From: an uncultured Oscillospiraceae bacterium
GTDB lineage: Bacteria > Bacillota > Clostridia > Oscillospirales > Oscillospiraceae
Direction: 5' to 3'
Assembly: GCA_910584045.1 (NCBI GenBank)
Contig: CAJTYO010000047.1
Location: 1-21,750 of the forward strand
Length of the DNA: 21,750 nucleotides
In this document: one piece after another, positions 7,500 through 14,752 of the stretch
Position numbering within the stretch: the first letter of the stretch is position 1
How the letters are laid out: each line of letters begins with the position of its first letter
Notes under the pieces: generated by a model
Told to the model about the DNA's origin: nothing
Seen by the model: only the letters and a program-made list of their open reading frames with translations
Databases searched by the model: none
Made by a program: the position numbers and the translations under genes

Positions 7500-7529
7500 T
7501 TGCATTACCGCGCCCGGCTGTGATACAAT
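7500..7529 (+). promoter_or_regulatory. Promoter for mpg-HAD pair
   Basis: TTGCAT (7500-7505), 18-base spacer, TACAAT (7524-7529) preceded by TGA, an extended -10. The transcript would begin about 30 bases before the mpg ATG. Confidence 0.55.
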
Positions 7530-7566
7530 GGGCGCTGAGATGATATACTACCAAAGAGGTGAGCAA

Positions 7567-8181
7567 ATGGCAAGACTTACGGCGGAATTTTTTCTCCAGG
7601 ACACCGTTCTGGCCGCCCAGCGCCTGCTGGGGAGCTACCTGGTCCGCTCGACGGACGGGGAGACCATCGTGTGCCGGATCACCGAGACGGAGGCCTACGT
7701 CGGCGCGGTGGACAAGGCCTGCCACGCCTACGGCGGCCGCCGGACACGGCGCACCGAGACCCTCTACGCCGCCCCCGGCACGGCCTACGTCTACCTCATC
7801 TACGGCATGTACAGCTGCCTCAACTTCGTCACCGGACCGGAGGGGGAGGCCTCGGCCATCCTGGTCCGGGGCTGCGCGCCGGTATACAACGCCGACGCCG
7901 CCGCCCGCCGCCGCTTCGGCGTGGACGCGGCCCACATGAGCGCCAGCCAGCGGAAAAACTTCCTCAACGGCCCGGGAAAGCTGTGCCGGGGCCTGGACGT
8001 CGACCGGCGGCTCAACGGCCTGCCCCTGGGGAGCGGCGGGCTGTACCTGGCCTCAGAGCTGCCGGAGCTGGGGCTGGACCGGCGGCCCGACGGCCTCCCC
8101 TTCCACACCGGCAGACGGATCGGCATCGACTACGCCGGGGAGGCCGCGGACTTTCCCTGGCGATTCTGGATCGACCAATAG
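7567..8181 (+). CDS. mpg: 3-methyladenine DNA glycosylase (AAG/MPG family)
   Basis: 204 residues, normal for bacterial members. It excises alkylated purines and related damaged bases from DNA in base excision repair. Hallmarks: FFLQDTVLAAQRLLGSYLVR, ITETEAYVGAVDKACHAY containing the catalytic Glu (E42), RTETLYAAPGTAYVYLIYGMYSCLNFVT, ASAILVRGCAPV and GPGKLCRGLDV. The ATG at 7567 follows GAGGTGA and matches the family's start; an in-frame extension upstream crosses the promoter and the EamA gene and is rejected. A HAD phosphatase gene follows 12 bases later and is presumably cotranscribed. Confidence 0.95.
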   Translation: MARLTAEFFLQDTVLAAQRLLGSYLVRSTDGETIVCRITETEAYVGAVDKACHAYGGRRTRRTETLYAAPGTAYVYLIYGMYSCLNFVTGPEGEASAILVRGCAPVYNADAAARRRFGVDAAHMSASQRKNFLNGPGKLCRGLDVDRRLNGLPLGSGGLYLASELPELGLDRRPDGLPFHTGRRIGIDYAGEAADFPWRFWIDQ

Positions 8182-8193
8182 GAGGAACGGACC

Positions 8194-8817
8194 ATGCTGC
8201 TTTTTGATCTGGACGGCACCCTCATCGACTCCAACGGCGTGTGGCTGGAGGTGGACAAGACCTTCCTCGCCCGCCACGGCTTCGCCTACAGCCAGGCCTA
8301 TCACGACGGCGTGGCCCACTCCATCCTGCAAAACGCCGCCGTTTTCACCAAGGCGCATTTTCAGATGGAGGAATCCTGTGAGGAGATCATCGCCGAGTGG
8401 ATGGCGCTGGCGGAAAACGCCTATGACGCCGTGCCCCTGAAGCCCCGCGTCCGGGAGTACCTGGACCGCTGCCGCTCCCAGGGACGGCGGATGGCGCTCT
8501 TCACCGCCTGCGTGCCCCTCCACTGCCGGACGGCGCTGCGCAGCCACGGCCTGGAGGACTACTTCGAGCGGGTCATCTACGCCCAGGAGCTGGGGGAGGA
8601 CAAGCGCTCCCCCGTCGTATTCCGCCGGGCGGCGGCGCTGCTGGGGGCGAAGCCCCGGGACTGCGTCCTCTTTGACGACTCCCTGGCCGCCTGCAAGGGG
8701 GCCAAGGCCGCCGGCATGACGGTGGTGGGCGTGCGGGACGATTTCCACACCGGAACCGAGGCGGATATGCGGGAGGTGTGCGACCAGTACATCCGGGACT
8801 TCGGCGAACTGCTGTGA
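8194..8817 (+). CDS. HAD-superfamily hydrolase (subfamily IA phosphatase)
   Basis: 207 residues. Motif I is FDLDGTLIDS (nucleophile D5, general acid D7), motif II ALFTA near residue 109, motif III the Lys of GEDKRSP, motif IV VLFDDSLAACKGAKAAGM. A helical cap lies between motifs I and II. The best matches in style are phosphoglycolate phosphatase-like and beta-phosphoglucomutase-like enzymes, but the substrate cannot be fixed. GGAGGA lies before the ATG. It follows mpg closely; a phosphoglycolate phosphatase role beside a DNA glycosylase would fit clean-up of repair products, which is only inference. Confidence 0.9.
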   Translation: MLLFDLDGTLIDSNGVWLEVDKTFLARHGFAYSQAYHDGVAHSILQNAAVFTKAHFQMEESCEEIIAEWMALAENAYDAVPLKPRVREYLDRCRSQGRRMALFTACVPLHCRTALRSHGLEDYFERVIYAQELGEDKRSPVVFRRAAALLGAKPRDCVLFDDSLAACKGAKAAGMTVVGVRDDFHTGTEADMREVCDQYIRDFGELL

Positions 8818-9100
8818 TACGTTTTCTCGAAAGAAAAAGTATCAAAAAGAACCTTGCTCTCGAGCCTAAAGCCACTGCTGTTCCTAGAGTCTGTTTTAAA
8901 ACTTAGTATTGTGTTTAAAGTGCTAAGACGATGAATAAAGAGCATGAAACGACATGAAGCAAGAGTAGCCGCGAAGCGGCGCAAGGGATGCAGTCCCTTG
9001 TACAGAGTGCAGCGACGCAAACGGCCCTGACTTTCGCAAGTCAGGGCCAGTCCTTGCAGAGCGCACGATACATGATCGCAGACCATGTATCGAAGTGCGC
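8816..9100. repeat. Hairpin-rich intergenic element (five stem-loops)
   Basis: This 296-base gap holds no credible gene. It contains, in order: GATAC-x-TTTTCT/AGAAAA-x-GTATC (8816-8843, overlapping the HAD stop); GCCGC-GAA-GCGGC (8968-8980); CAAGGGA-TGCAG-TCCCTTG (8982-9000); GGCCCTGACTT-TCGC-AAGTCAGGGCC (9023-9048); and a long hairpin with GCGCAC/GTGCGC outer and GATACATG/CATGTATC inner arms (9061-9100). The stems differ in sequence, so this is not a CRISPR array. It looks like a dispersed palindromic element or a structured RNA. Confidence 0.6.
9023..9048. terminator. Perfect 11-bp hairpin, possible bidirectional terminator
   Basis: Perfect inverted repeat with a TCGC loop between the convergent HAD gene (+) and P-loop gene (-). 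Reading leftward it is followed by GTTTGCG, a weak tail, so termination is only plausible. Confidence 0.35.
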
Positions 9101-9113
9101 CCTTGCTTGATTG

Positions 9114-9731
9114 TTATACTTTTTCCAGCAGTGAAAACTGATTTATGATTTTTGGGTAATTCATAGAATAGTCTTTTGTATTTTGAATTAGCAAATAAGG
9201 GAAATTGGCACGTTTGCAGTCCTCGATAATGATCTGTGATACACTCGAAAAGACGTACAGCATATTCTCGTACATCTTATGACTCTCATGTTTATCAAAA
9301 AACGCGGGTATTTGTTTGAGTTTCTGTGATACGGCTTCTTCTAAAAAAGTATGACAGCTTATCAGAAAATAAGCATTTGATTTGCAATCGATTTTCTCAA
9401 GGAAATGCGGTAAAATGCAAACGCCCTCGGCCAATAAAGGATGGAGACTTTCCTGCCTTTGGTGCAGATTCTCCATAAGAATCCCAAATGCTTCTTCATA
9501 ATATTTTTGCCAAAAATCCAGGCAGCTTTGTGGAGAACGATTCCAAATATCCAGTGGATTAGAAAGTTCACGAAGTCCAAACATATGCGGTTGCTTGTTT
9601 TTATTCACATTAGAAGTCAGAAAGATATCGTCTGTATGGTATACCGGAACACCCAAGTTTTTATAAATAGCATCCGCCAAGGTGGTTTTTCCCGATCCGG
9701 GAGAACCACCCAAAAAGCACACTCTATTCAT
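9114..9731 (-). CDS. P-loop (AAA_33/adenylate kinase-like) NTPase, unknown substrate, probably acquired
   Basis: 205 residues. Walker A is GGSPGSGKTT at residues 8-17, followed by LADAIYKNLGVPVYHTDDIF, the arrangement of small-molecule kinases and AAA_33 ATPases where an Asp-Asp follows the second strand. The rest is helical, with LLAEGVCILPHFLEKI resembling the third strand of shikimate/adenylate-type kinases. No recognisable specificity motif. AGAGGG precedes the ATG by about 6 bases. Base composition is visibly AT-rich, with many AAA, TTT and ATA codons, unlike every other gene here, and the gene is flanked by the hairpin cluster, which suggests horizontal arrival. It could be a nucleoside, antibiotic or sugar kinase. 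Confidence 0.75.
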   Translation of the reverse strand: MNRVCFLGGSPGSGKTTLADAIYKNLGVPVYHTDDIFLTSNVNKNKQPHMFGLRELSNPLDIWNRSPQSCLDFWQKYYEEAFGILMENLHQRQESLHPLLAEGVCILPHFLEKIDCKSNAYFLISCHTFLEEAVSQKLKQIPAFFDKHESHKMYENMLYVFSSVSQIIIEDCKRANFPYLLIQNTKDYSMNYPKIINQFSLLEKV

Positions 9732-9796
9732 AAGAGACCCTCTCTTTCATAAATACCGCCATATTTGTCCTTGTTTCTCAAGCTGTGACTGTGAGA

Positions 9797-9825
9797 AGTA
9801 TGGCGCAATGACAGAAACAAATCAA
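9797..9825 (-). promoter_or_regulatory. Candidate promoter of the P-loop gene
   Basis: TTGATT (9825-9820), 17 bases, CATACT (9802-9797) on the minus strand, 66 bases before the ATG. Both boxes match the consensus at four of six positions. Confidence 0.4.
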
Positions 9826-9885
9826 CCAGCCAGATTTGATTACTGTTTTACGGACGCCCGCCGTTGGCCCGCGCCTCCTTTTTTA

Positions 9886-10851
9886 TTATGCGCTGAAAGT
9901 CTCGGTAAACAGGTCCGCCAGGTCCTGGGCGCTGTCGGGGTATACGAACATGCCCACCACGTTGTTGGTTGAGGTGGTGACCCCCTGCTCCCAGGTCTCG
10001 CAGGACATCGGATACCACGCGCCGCCCTCGGCCTGGGTTTTGATCCGGGCCTGGAAAACCTGCTGCACCGCGGCCACATCGTCGATGGTGGCGTCGCCGG
10101 ACAGCTTCACCAGGCCCACCGCCACGTTGGACATGCTCATCATGGTTTCCTGCACAAGCACCTCCTCCACGGCTGCAATATCGCTCAGACCGGGGTAGTA
10201 GTTGTCCAGCAGCTCGCCCTCTATCACCATCATGGCATCCAGGGCGTCATATTTGCTCTGGAGCGTGGAGAAGAAGCTGCTGAGAGCGGGCCGCTGAGAC
10301 GGGCTCGTTCCGGATTCGGGCTGGCCGGGCTGCTTGGACTCCTCCTCCCACCGGCACCGGACGATGCACTCGAAGTCAAGCTGTCCCCCCTCGTACTCCA
10401 CGTGCATGGTGATCTTGGTGACGCCCGGGGCCACGGCGGTCACCGCCCCCGTCTTCTCGTCCGCCTCCGCCACGGCGGAGTCGGCGGAGGTGAAGGTGCA
10501 GGCGTAGGTCCCCGGCACGTCCCTGGCGGACAGGGTGAAGGTCTCCCCCTCCGACTTCAGGGTCACGTCCTTGTGGCTGGCGGTGATCTCCGGGGCCGCC
10601 GCATCCTCCTCCTCCCCGCTCTTGTCCGGGTCGGGCAGCAGGGGCTCCTCCGCCTCGCCGGGCTCGCCGGGCTCCTGGGGCGTATCGGGCTCGGCGGGGA
10701 CGTCGGGCTCCTGGGGCTGGACCTCGGCGGAGGGGGGGTCCGGCTCCTCCGGCGGCTCGGAGCTGTCATACCGGTTCAGAAAACTGAGAGAGCAGGCCGT
10801 CATGGTCAGCAGCAATAACAGGACCAGCAGCAGGGGAAGCTTCTTTTTCAT
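9886..10851 (-). CDS. Lipoprotein with Pro/Glu linker, Ig-like domain and probable DUF4358 domain
   Basis: 321 residues. The signal MKKKLPLLLVLLLLLTMTAC ends in a lipobox (Cys20), so the mature protein is anchored to the outer face of the membrane. Residues about 28-85 are a Pro/Glu/Asp-rich spacer. Residues about 88-165 look like a bacterial Ig-like (Big_2) domain: VTLKSEGETFTLSA, FTSADSAVAEADEKTGAVTAVAPGVTKIT. The C-terminal part (about 185-315; YYPGLSDIAAVEEVLVQETM, VGLVKLSGDATIDDVAAVQQVF) resembles the DUF4358 domain found in clostridial lipoproteins; that assignment is from memory of the pattern and moderate. Function unknown, perhaps cell-surface. GGAGG lies 10 bases upstream of the ATG. 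It is 107 bases downstream of gtrA, same strand. Confidence 0.85.
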   Translation of the reverse strand: MKKKLPLLLVLLLLLTMTACSLSFLNRYDSSEPPEEPDPPSAEVQPQEPDVPAEPDTPQEPGEPGEAEEPLLPDPDKSGEEEDAAAPEITASHKDVTLKSEGETFTLSARDVPGTYACTFTSADSAVAEADEKTGAVTAVAPGVTKITMHVEYEGGQLDFECIVRCRWEEESKQPGQPESGTSPSQRPALSSFFSTLQSKYDALDAMMVIEGELLDNYYPGLSDIAAVEEVLVQETMMSMSNVAVGLVKLSGDATIDDVAAVQQVFQARIKTQAEGGAWYPMSCETWEQGVTTSTNNVVGMFVYPDSAQDLADLFTETFSA

Positions 10852-10885
10852 GGTGATGTATCCTCCAAAAGATGTTGATATAAGC

Positions 10886-10935
10886 GGGCCTCCGGGGCCC
10901 TGACGGGTATTTAGACGCTGGACGGAGCCGTCAGG
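10886..10935 (-). other. Two adjacent inverted repeats between gtrA and the lipoprotein gene
   Basis: GGGCC/GGCCC (10886-10900) and CCTGACGG/CCGTCAGG (10899-10906 with 10928-10935, 21-base loop). They share bases, so they are mutually exclusive. No T tract follows; they may attenuate or end the five-gene operon transcript. Confidence 0.3.
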
Positions 10936-10958
10936 TTCCCGGCAATTTCCGCCTTTCT

Positions 10959-11381
10959 CTACTTTTTCTTCCTTTTCGCCACGCTGTTGGTGTCCAGGGA
11001 ATCCCGGAACACCACGAAGCGGTCGTAGAGGAACTCCAGAACGAAGTTAGCGATCATATTGATGCCGGTGACCAGATATTCGTTCCACCCCAGCACGTCC
11101 GCCAGATAGTGCCCCAGCCAGGTGGACGCCGGCGTGAACACGCAGTAGAAGGCGAACACCAGGGCCATGGCCTTGGGCACGTTGCTGGCGGACTGGAAGG
11201 TGTAGCGCCGGTTCAGCGTGAAGTTCCACAGCACCGACAGCGTCAGCGCGACGAGGTAGCAGGGCCAGTAGCTCCACGCCGTCAGCTCGTTGAGCAGGGA
11301 AAAGGCCCCCAGCTCGATGATCCCCGCCGAGAGGGAAAAGAGCAGGAATTTCAGCGAGCGCAGTATCTCCTTGCGATCCAT
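10959..11381 (-). CDS. GtrA-family membrane protein
   Basis: 140 residues with four membrane helices (about 11-31, 38-57, 69-92, 100-120). The GtrA signature between helices 2 and 3 is clear: SVLWNFTLNRRYTF. The C-terminal helix has FLYDRFVVFRDS and the protein ends in a basic KRKKK tail. GtrA proteins are thought to help move polyprenyl-phosphate-linked sugars across the membrane for envelope glycosylation. AAGGAGAT precedes the ATG, and the gene starts 13 bases after the FGGY kinase stop, making it the last gene of the five-gene operon. Whether it belongs functionally with the catabolic-looking enzymes is open. Confidence 0.88.
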   Translation of the reverse strand: MDRKEILRSLKFLLFSLSAGIIELGAFSLLNELTAWSYWPCYLVALTLSVLWNFTLNRRYTFQSASNVPKAMALVFAFYCVFTPASTWLGHYLADVLGWNEYLVTGINMIANFVLEFLYDRFVVFRDSLDTNSVAKRKKK

Positions 11382-11394
11382 GGCATATCTCCTT

Positions 11395-12981
11395 TCATCC
11401 GTTCAGCGCCCGGAAGTGGGCCCTGTTGGCGGCATACAGCCGGCGGAACACGGCGTAATTCCGGTCGTAGACCGCCCGGTGGGCGGGGTTGGGCGCGTAC
11501 GTCCGGTCCGCCGGGACCAGCGCCGCCGCCGCGTCCAGGTCCGCCGCCGCGCCCAGCCCCACGGCCATCACCGCCGCCGCACCCACGCTGCCGGCGTTCT
11601 GGGGGCTGGCCACGGTCTGGACCCTCCGCCCGATGACGTCGGCGAGAATCTGGGCCGTCACCGGCGACAGGGCCCCGCCCCCCACGAACCGCACGGGGTC
11701 GGACACCGCCGTCTTTCTCGCCTGGCACTCCAGCATCCAGCGCAGGTGGAAGCACACGCCCTCCAGCACCGCCCGGAGCATCTGCCGCTTGCCGGTGTCC
11801 AGCCGGATGTTGAAGAACATCCCCGCCGCCGCCGGGTCCTCGAAGGGGCAGCGGTTGCCGTGGAGCCACGGGGTGAAGAGCACGCCGCCGGCCCCCGGCG
11901 CCGTCTGCTCCACCGTCTCCGTCAGATAGTCGTAGAGGCTGGCATACACCGCCTCCTGCCCGCCCGTCACATCCCTCTTCTCCAGGTAGACGCCGATCTC
12001 GTCCAGGGCCAGGTGGTCCTTCACCCACTCCAGGCACTTCCCGGCGGTCTCCATCTCGGCGAAGTAGTTGTACCGCCCCTCCTGGGCCCCCGCGATGGCG
12101 GCAATCATGGCGTCCACGTCCACCATCTGCCGGTCCGTCACTGTGGACACCCAGCCGGAGGTGCCGCAGTAGATGTGGGTGCTGCCCACCGCCGCCGCGC
12201 CGGCCCCCACGCCGATGAGGGACGCGTCCCCGCCGCCGCCGAACACCGGCGTGCCGGAGGCCAGGCCCAGCTCCGCCGCCGCCCGGTCCGTCAGCCCTCC
12301 CGCCCGGTCCGTCGAGCGGATGATGGGGGGCAGATGGGCCGTGTCCACGCCGAACATACGGCACAGCGCTCCGCTCCACCCCCGCTTTTTCGTGTCGTAG
12401 AGCAGGGTGGCGTAGGCGGAGTCCGTGGTCATCACCGCCCGCCCGGTGCAGCGCAGCAGCAGGTACTCCTTCACATCCAGCCACTTGTCCGTCCGGGCAA
12501 AGTTTGACTGCTCATGGGCCTGGACCCACTTGTACTTCCACACCGGGTCCTTCACGCTGCTGGGCACCGCCCCGTTGGCCGACAGGCAGCGCAGCAGCTT
12601 GAAGACATTGGCCCCCGCGATCTGGGGGCCGTGGGCCAGCCCTCTTCGCAGCTCCGCCCCCGCCCGCTGGTCCATATAGCTCATGGCCCGCCGCACCGGC
12701 CGGCCCGCCCGGTCCACCAGGACCAGCCCCTGCATCTGAGAGCAGAAGGAGACGCCGGCGATCTCCTCCGGCCTCACCTCCGTCTTGTCCAGGAGCGCCC
12801 GGGTGGTGCGGCACATGGCCCCCCACCACTCCTCCGGCTCCTGCTCCGCGCCCCCGTTGTCCAGCAGGTAGAGCCCGTACCCCTCCTGGGCGCTGTCCAG
12901 CAGCTCAATCCGCCCCTCCAGGGAGAAAAGGCAGGTCTTCACCCCCGTGGTCCCGACGTCATAGGCCAACACATAGGTCAT
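11395..12981 (-). CDS. FGGY-family carbohydrate kinase (xylulokinase-like)
   Basis: 528 residues. The N-terminal phosphate-binding loop AYDVGTTGVKTCLFS (6-20), the QEPEEWW segment (47-53), SYMDQRAG (101-108, the usual W-x-D-x-R position) and GGGGDASLIGVGAG with the catalytic-base Asp at 252 are all present. The second domain shows CGTSGWVSTVTD, TPWLHGNRCPFEDP and RFVGGGALSPVTAQILADVIGR followed by GSVGAAAVMAVGLG. The enzyme should phosphorylate a ketose or polyol with ATP in the cytoplasm. The ATG at 12981 has GGGGAGG seven bases upstream; an ATG at 12987 is too close to that site. It begins 2 bases after the TetR stop. Closest in style to XylB; substrate unproven. Confidence 0.92.
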   Translation of the reverse strand: MTYVLAYDVGTTGVKTCLFSLEGRIELLDSAQEGYGLYLLDNGGAEQEPEEWWGAMCRTTRALLDKTEVRPEEIAGVSFCSQMQGLVLVDRAGRPVRRAMSYMDQRAGAELRRGLAHGPQIAGANVFKLLRCLSANGAVPSSVKDPVWKYKWVQAHEQSNFARTDKWLDVKEYLLLRCTGRAVMTTDSAYATLLYDTKKRGWSGALCRMFGVDTAHLPPIIRSTDRAGGLTDRAAAELGLASGTPVFGGGGDASLIGVGAGAAAVGSTHIYCGTSGWVSTVTDRQMVDVDAMIAAIAGAQEGRYNYFAEMETAGKCLEWVKDHLALDEIGVYLEKRDVTGGQEAVYASLYDYLTETVEQTAPGAGGVLFTPWLHGNRCPFEDPAAAGMFFNIRLDTGKRQMLRAVLEGVCFHLRWMLECQARKTAVSDPVRFVGGGALSPVTAQILADVIGRRVQTVASPQNAGSVGAAAVMAVGLGAAADLDAAAALVPADRTYAPNPAHRAVYDRNYAVFRRLYAANRAHFRALNG

Positions 12982-12983
12982 CT

Positions 12984-13655
12984 TCATCCCTCCCCGCACA
13001 CATGCCGTCCCCCGTGGGGGACCTCCTCCTCCGCAAACGTAAAGGCGGATTCCAGAAATTTCAGCAGTTCCCGCTCCAGCCGCTGCTCCTGCTCCTCCGG
13101 CGTTCCGCCGCAGTACAGCCGGAACCGCTCCCGGTAGTACCCGCAGCAGCCGGTGAACTGGACCATCATCAGCAGGCTGTCGAAAAAAAAGGCCAGCATC
13201 CTCGGGTCCGCATCCCGGCGCAGAGCGCCGGCGGCCTGTCCGGCGGCGATATACCGCCCGTATAGCCCCGCGGCGGCCCCCTCGATCTCCCCGGCCAGGG
13301 CCGCGGCCTTCCCGCCGCCGGAGGCGGCCAGGGCGCAGTACAGCCGCACATATCCCCCGTGCTCCCGGGAGAAGCGCAGCAGGGCCCGGACAATCCGTCT
13401 GGCGTACTCCTTGAATCCCGCCTCCTCCGCCGTGACCTCCGCCAGCACCCGGTCCAGGGCCTCCAAACTGCGGTCCAGGCAGGCCCGGAGCAGGCCCTCC
13501 TTGTCCCCGTAGTACTTGTACAGGGCCCCTACGCTGACCCCCGCCCGGTCCGCCACGGCCCGCATGTTGGCCCCGGCGGGGCCGTGGCGGGCGAACTCCT
13601 CCACCCCGGCCTCCAGCACCGCCTCCAGCCGCTCCTCCGGCAGCTTTTTCAGCAC
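12984..13655 (-). CDS. TetR/AcrR-family transcriptional regulator
   Basis: 223 residues. The helix-turn-helix occupies about residues 12-55: VLEAGVEEFARHGPAGANMRAVADRAGVSVGALYKYYGDKEGLL, a standard TetR DNA-binding domain. The C-terminal ligand and dimer domain is helical, with TetR-like MLAFFFDSLLMMVQFTG. The start is GTG at 13655 inside the end of the aldolase gene (7-base overlap), with GGGGGAG upstream. It sits in the middle of the operon, so it probably controls its own transcription. The perfect inverted repeat at 16294-16309 is the obvious operator. The inducer would be the pathway substrate or an intermediate (inference). Confidence 0.92.
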   Translation of the reverse strand: MLKKLPEERLEAVLEAGVEEFARHGPAGANMRAVADRAGVSVGALYKYYGDKEGLLRACLDRSLEALDRVLAEVTAEEAGFKEYARRIVRALLRFSREHGGYVRLYCALAASGGGKAAALAGEIEGAAAGLYGRYIAAGQAAGALRRDADPRMLAFFFDSLLMMVQFTGCCGYYRERFRLYCGGTPEEQEQRLERELLKFLESAFTFAEEEVPHGGRHVCGEG

Positions 13656-14752
13656 GTCTCCCCCTTTTTCCGGTAGGAGCGCTGGTACACCAGCCGCTGC
13701 AGCCCCGCGTCCGCCGCGCGCAGCGGGCGGCAGCCGGGGACCCGGCCGGCGTACAGCTGGGCCATGCAGCCCTTCTCCACCAGGGCGCCGACCGCCTCCG
13801 CCTCATCCCGGGACTGCCCGGCGCATAGGGCTCCGCCGCCCCGGAGCAGCACGGCGTTCCGCCCCCGGACGGCCCGCTCGATCCGGCGGATGTCCGGCGG
13901 CATCCCCTGGACGCAGCGCACCCCCGGCCCGGCGATCTGGGCCAGGTCGTCCAGCCAGGGGCGCAGCGCGCCCTCCTCGCTGACGGCCTGGACCGCGCCG
14001 CCGCCGGCGTGGAGGATGTACTGAAAATCCCCGGCCCGGTAGAGGGCGGCGTGGACGGCGGCATAGGGGGGCAGGTCCTCCCCCTCGATGGGATACAGCC
14101 GTTCCCTCCACCAGAAGCCGTCCCCCTCCCGCCGGCTGTCCCCCCAGGGAAAGCACACGCTGTCCGGGGGCCGCCAGCCCTCCATCTGGTTGCGGACCCG
14201 CTCCCCGCTGACCTCCTCCAGGGCCCGGGCGGCGGCGAAGGCGTCCTCCATATCCGTCCCCAGACACAGCGCCCCGTGGCTGCGCAGCAGAAACGCCCGG
14301 CAGTCCGGCCAGGCCGCCATCTCCACCGCCGCCGCCCGCATCAGCGTCCTGGTCCCCGGCAGGCCGTAGGCCGCGCAGGGGACCCGCTTGCCCAGCGCCG
14401 GATGGCTGAAGCCCGTCAGCGCCCGGCCCTCGATCCCCGCCACGGAGGCGAAATACTGGTGGGTGTGGATAACAAAGCCCGCCTCCGGCCGCAGGCGGTA
14501 GGCCTCAGTGTGGACGCCCTTCTCGCTGGAGGGCTTTACGCTCCCCTCCCAGCTCCCGTCCGTGATGTTCACCATCGCCAGCTGGTCCTCCCGCATCGTC
14601 TCATAGGACAGGCCGCTGGGGGTGATGAGGAACCGGTCCTCCGACACCCGGACGCTGACGTTGCCCCAGGTGCGCTCGATGAGCCCCTCCTCCGCCAGCC
14701 GCGCCGCCGCCAGGAGCACCTGCTCCCGGGCGCGGACCTCCGCGGCGGTCAC
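13649..14752 (-). CDS. Tandem class II aldolase/adducin protein with degenerate second domain
   Basis: 367 residues; family members usually have one domain of about 210-230. Domain 1 (about 1-200) has the FucA-type landmarks: TWGNVSVRV, the catalytic Glu in SSEKGVH (E77), the metal ligands in IHTHQY (H96, H98) and the third His in LLRSHGALCLG (H159). Domain 2 (about 210-355) repeats this layout, but aligned positions read PPYAAVH (Y230), LHAGGG (H248, G250) and LLRGGGALCAG (G306): the Glu and two of three His are lost. So domain 1 should be a Zn-dependent aldolase cleaving a ketose phosphate to DHAP and an aldehyde, and domain 2 structural or substrate-binding. The GTG start overlaps the aminotransferase stop (GTGA); GGAGGGG precedes it. 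Confidence 0.9.
   Translation of the reverse strand: MTAAEVRAREQVLLAAARLAEEGLIERTWGNVSVRVSEDRFLITPSGLSYETMREDQLAMVNITDGSWEGSVKPSSEKGVHTEAYRLRPEAGFVIHTHQYFASVAGIEGRALTGFSHPALGKRVPCAAYGLPGTRTLMRAAAVEMAAWPDCRAFLLRSHGALCLGTDMEDAFAAARALEEVSGERVRNQMEGWRPPDSVCFPWGDSRREGDGFWWRERLYPIEGEDLPPYAAVHAALYRAGDFQYILHAGGGAVQAVSEEGALRPWLDDLAQIAGPGVRCVQGMPPDIRRIERAVRGRNAVLLRGGGALCAGQSRDEAEAVGALVEKGCMAQLYAGRVPGCRPLRAADAGLQRLVYQRSYRKKGETC

Noticed and set aside
8816..9100. CRISPR array or tRNA cluster
   Set aside because: Stems have unrelated sequences and irregular spacing; no cloverleaf with a T-loop was found.
11395..14064. 889-codon minus-strand frame across aldolase, TetR and kinase
   Set aside because: Only its last 528 codons are a real gene (FGGY kinase); the first part is a shifted phase of the aldolase and TetR genes with Arg/Pro/Gly-rich nonsense sequence.
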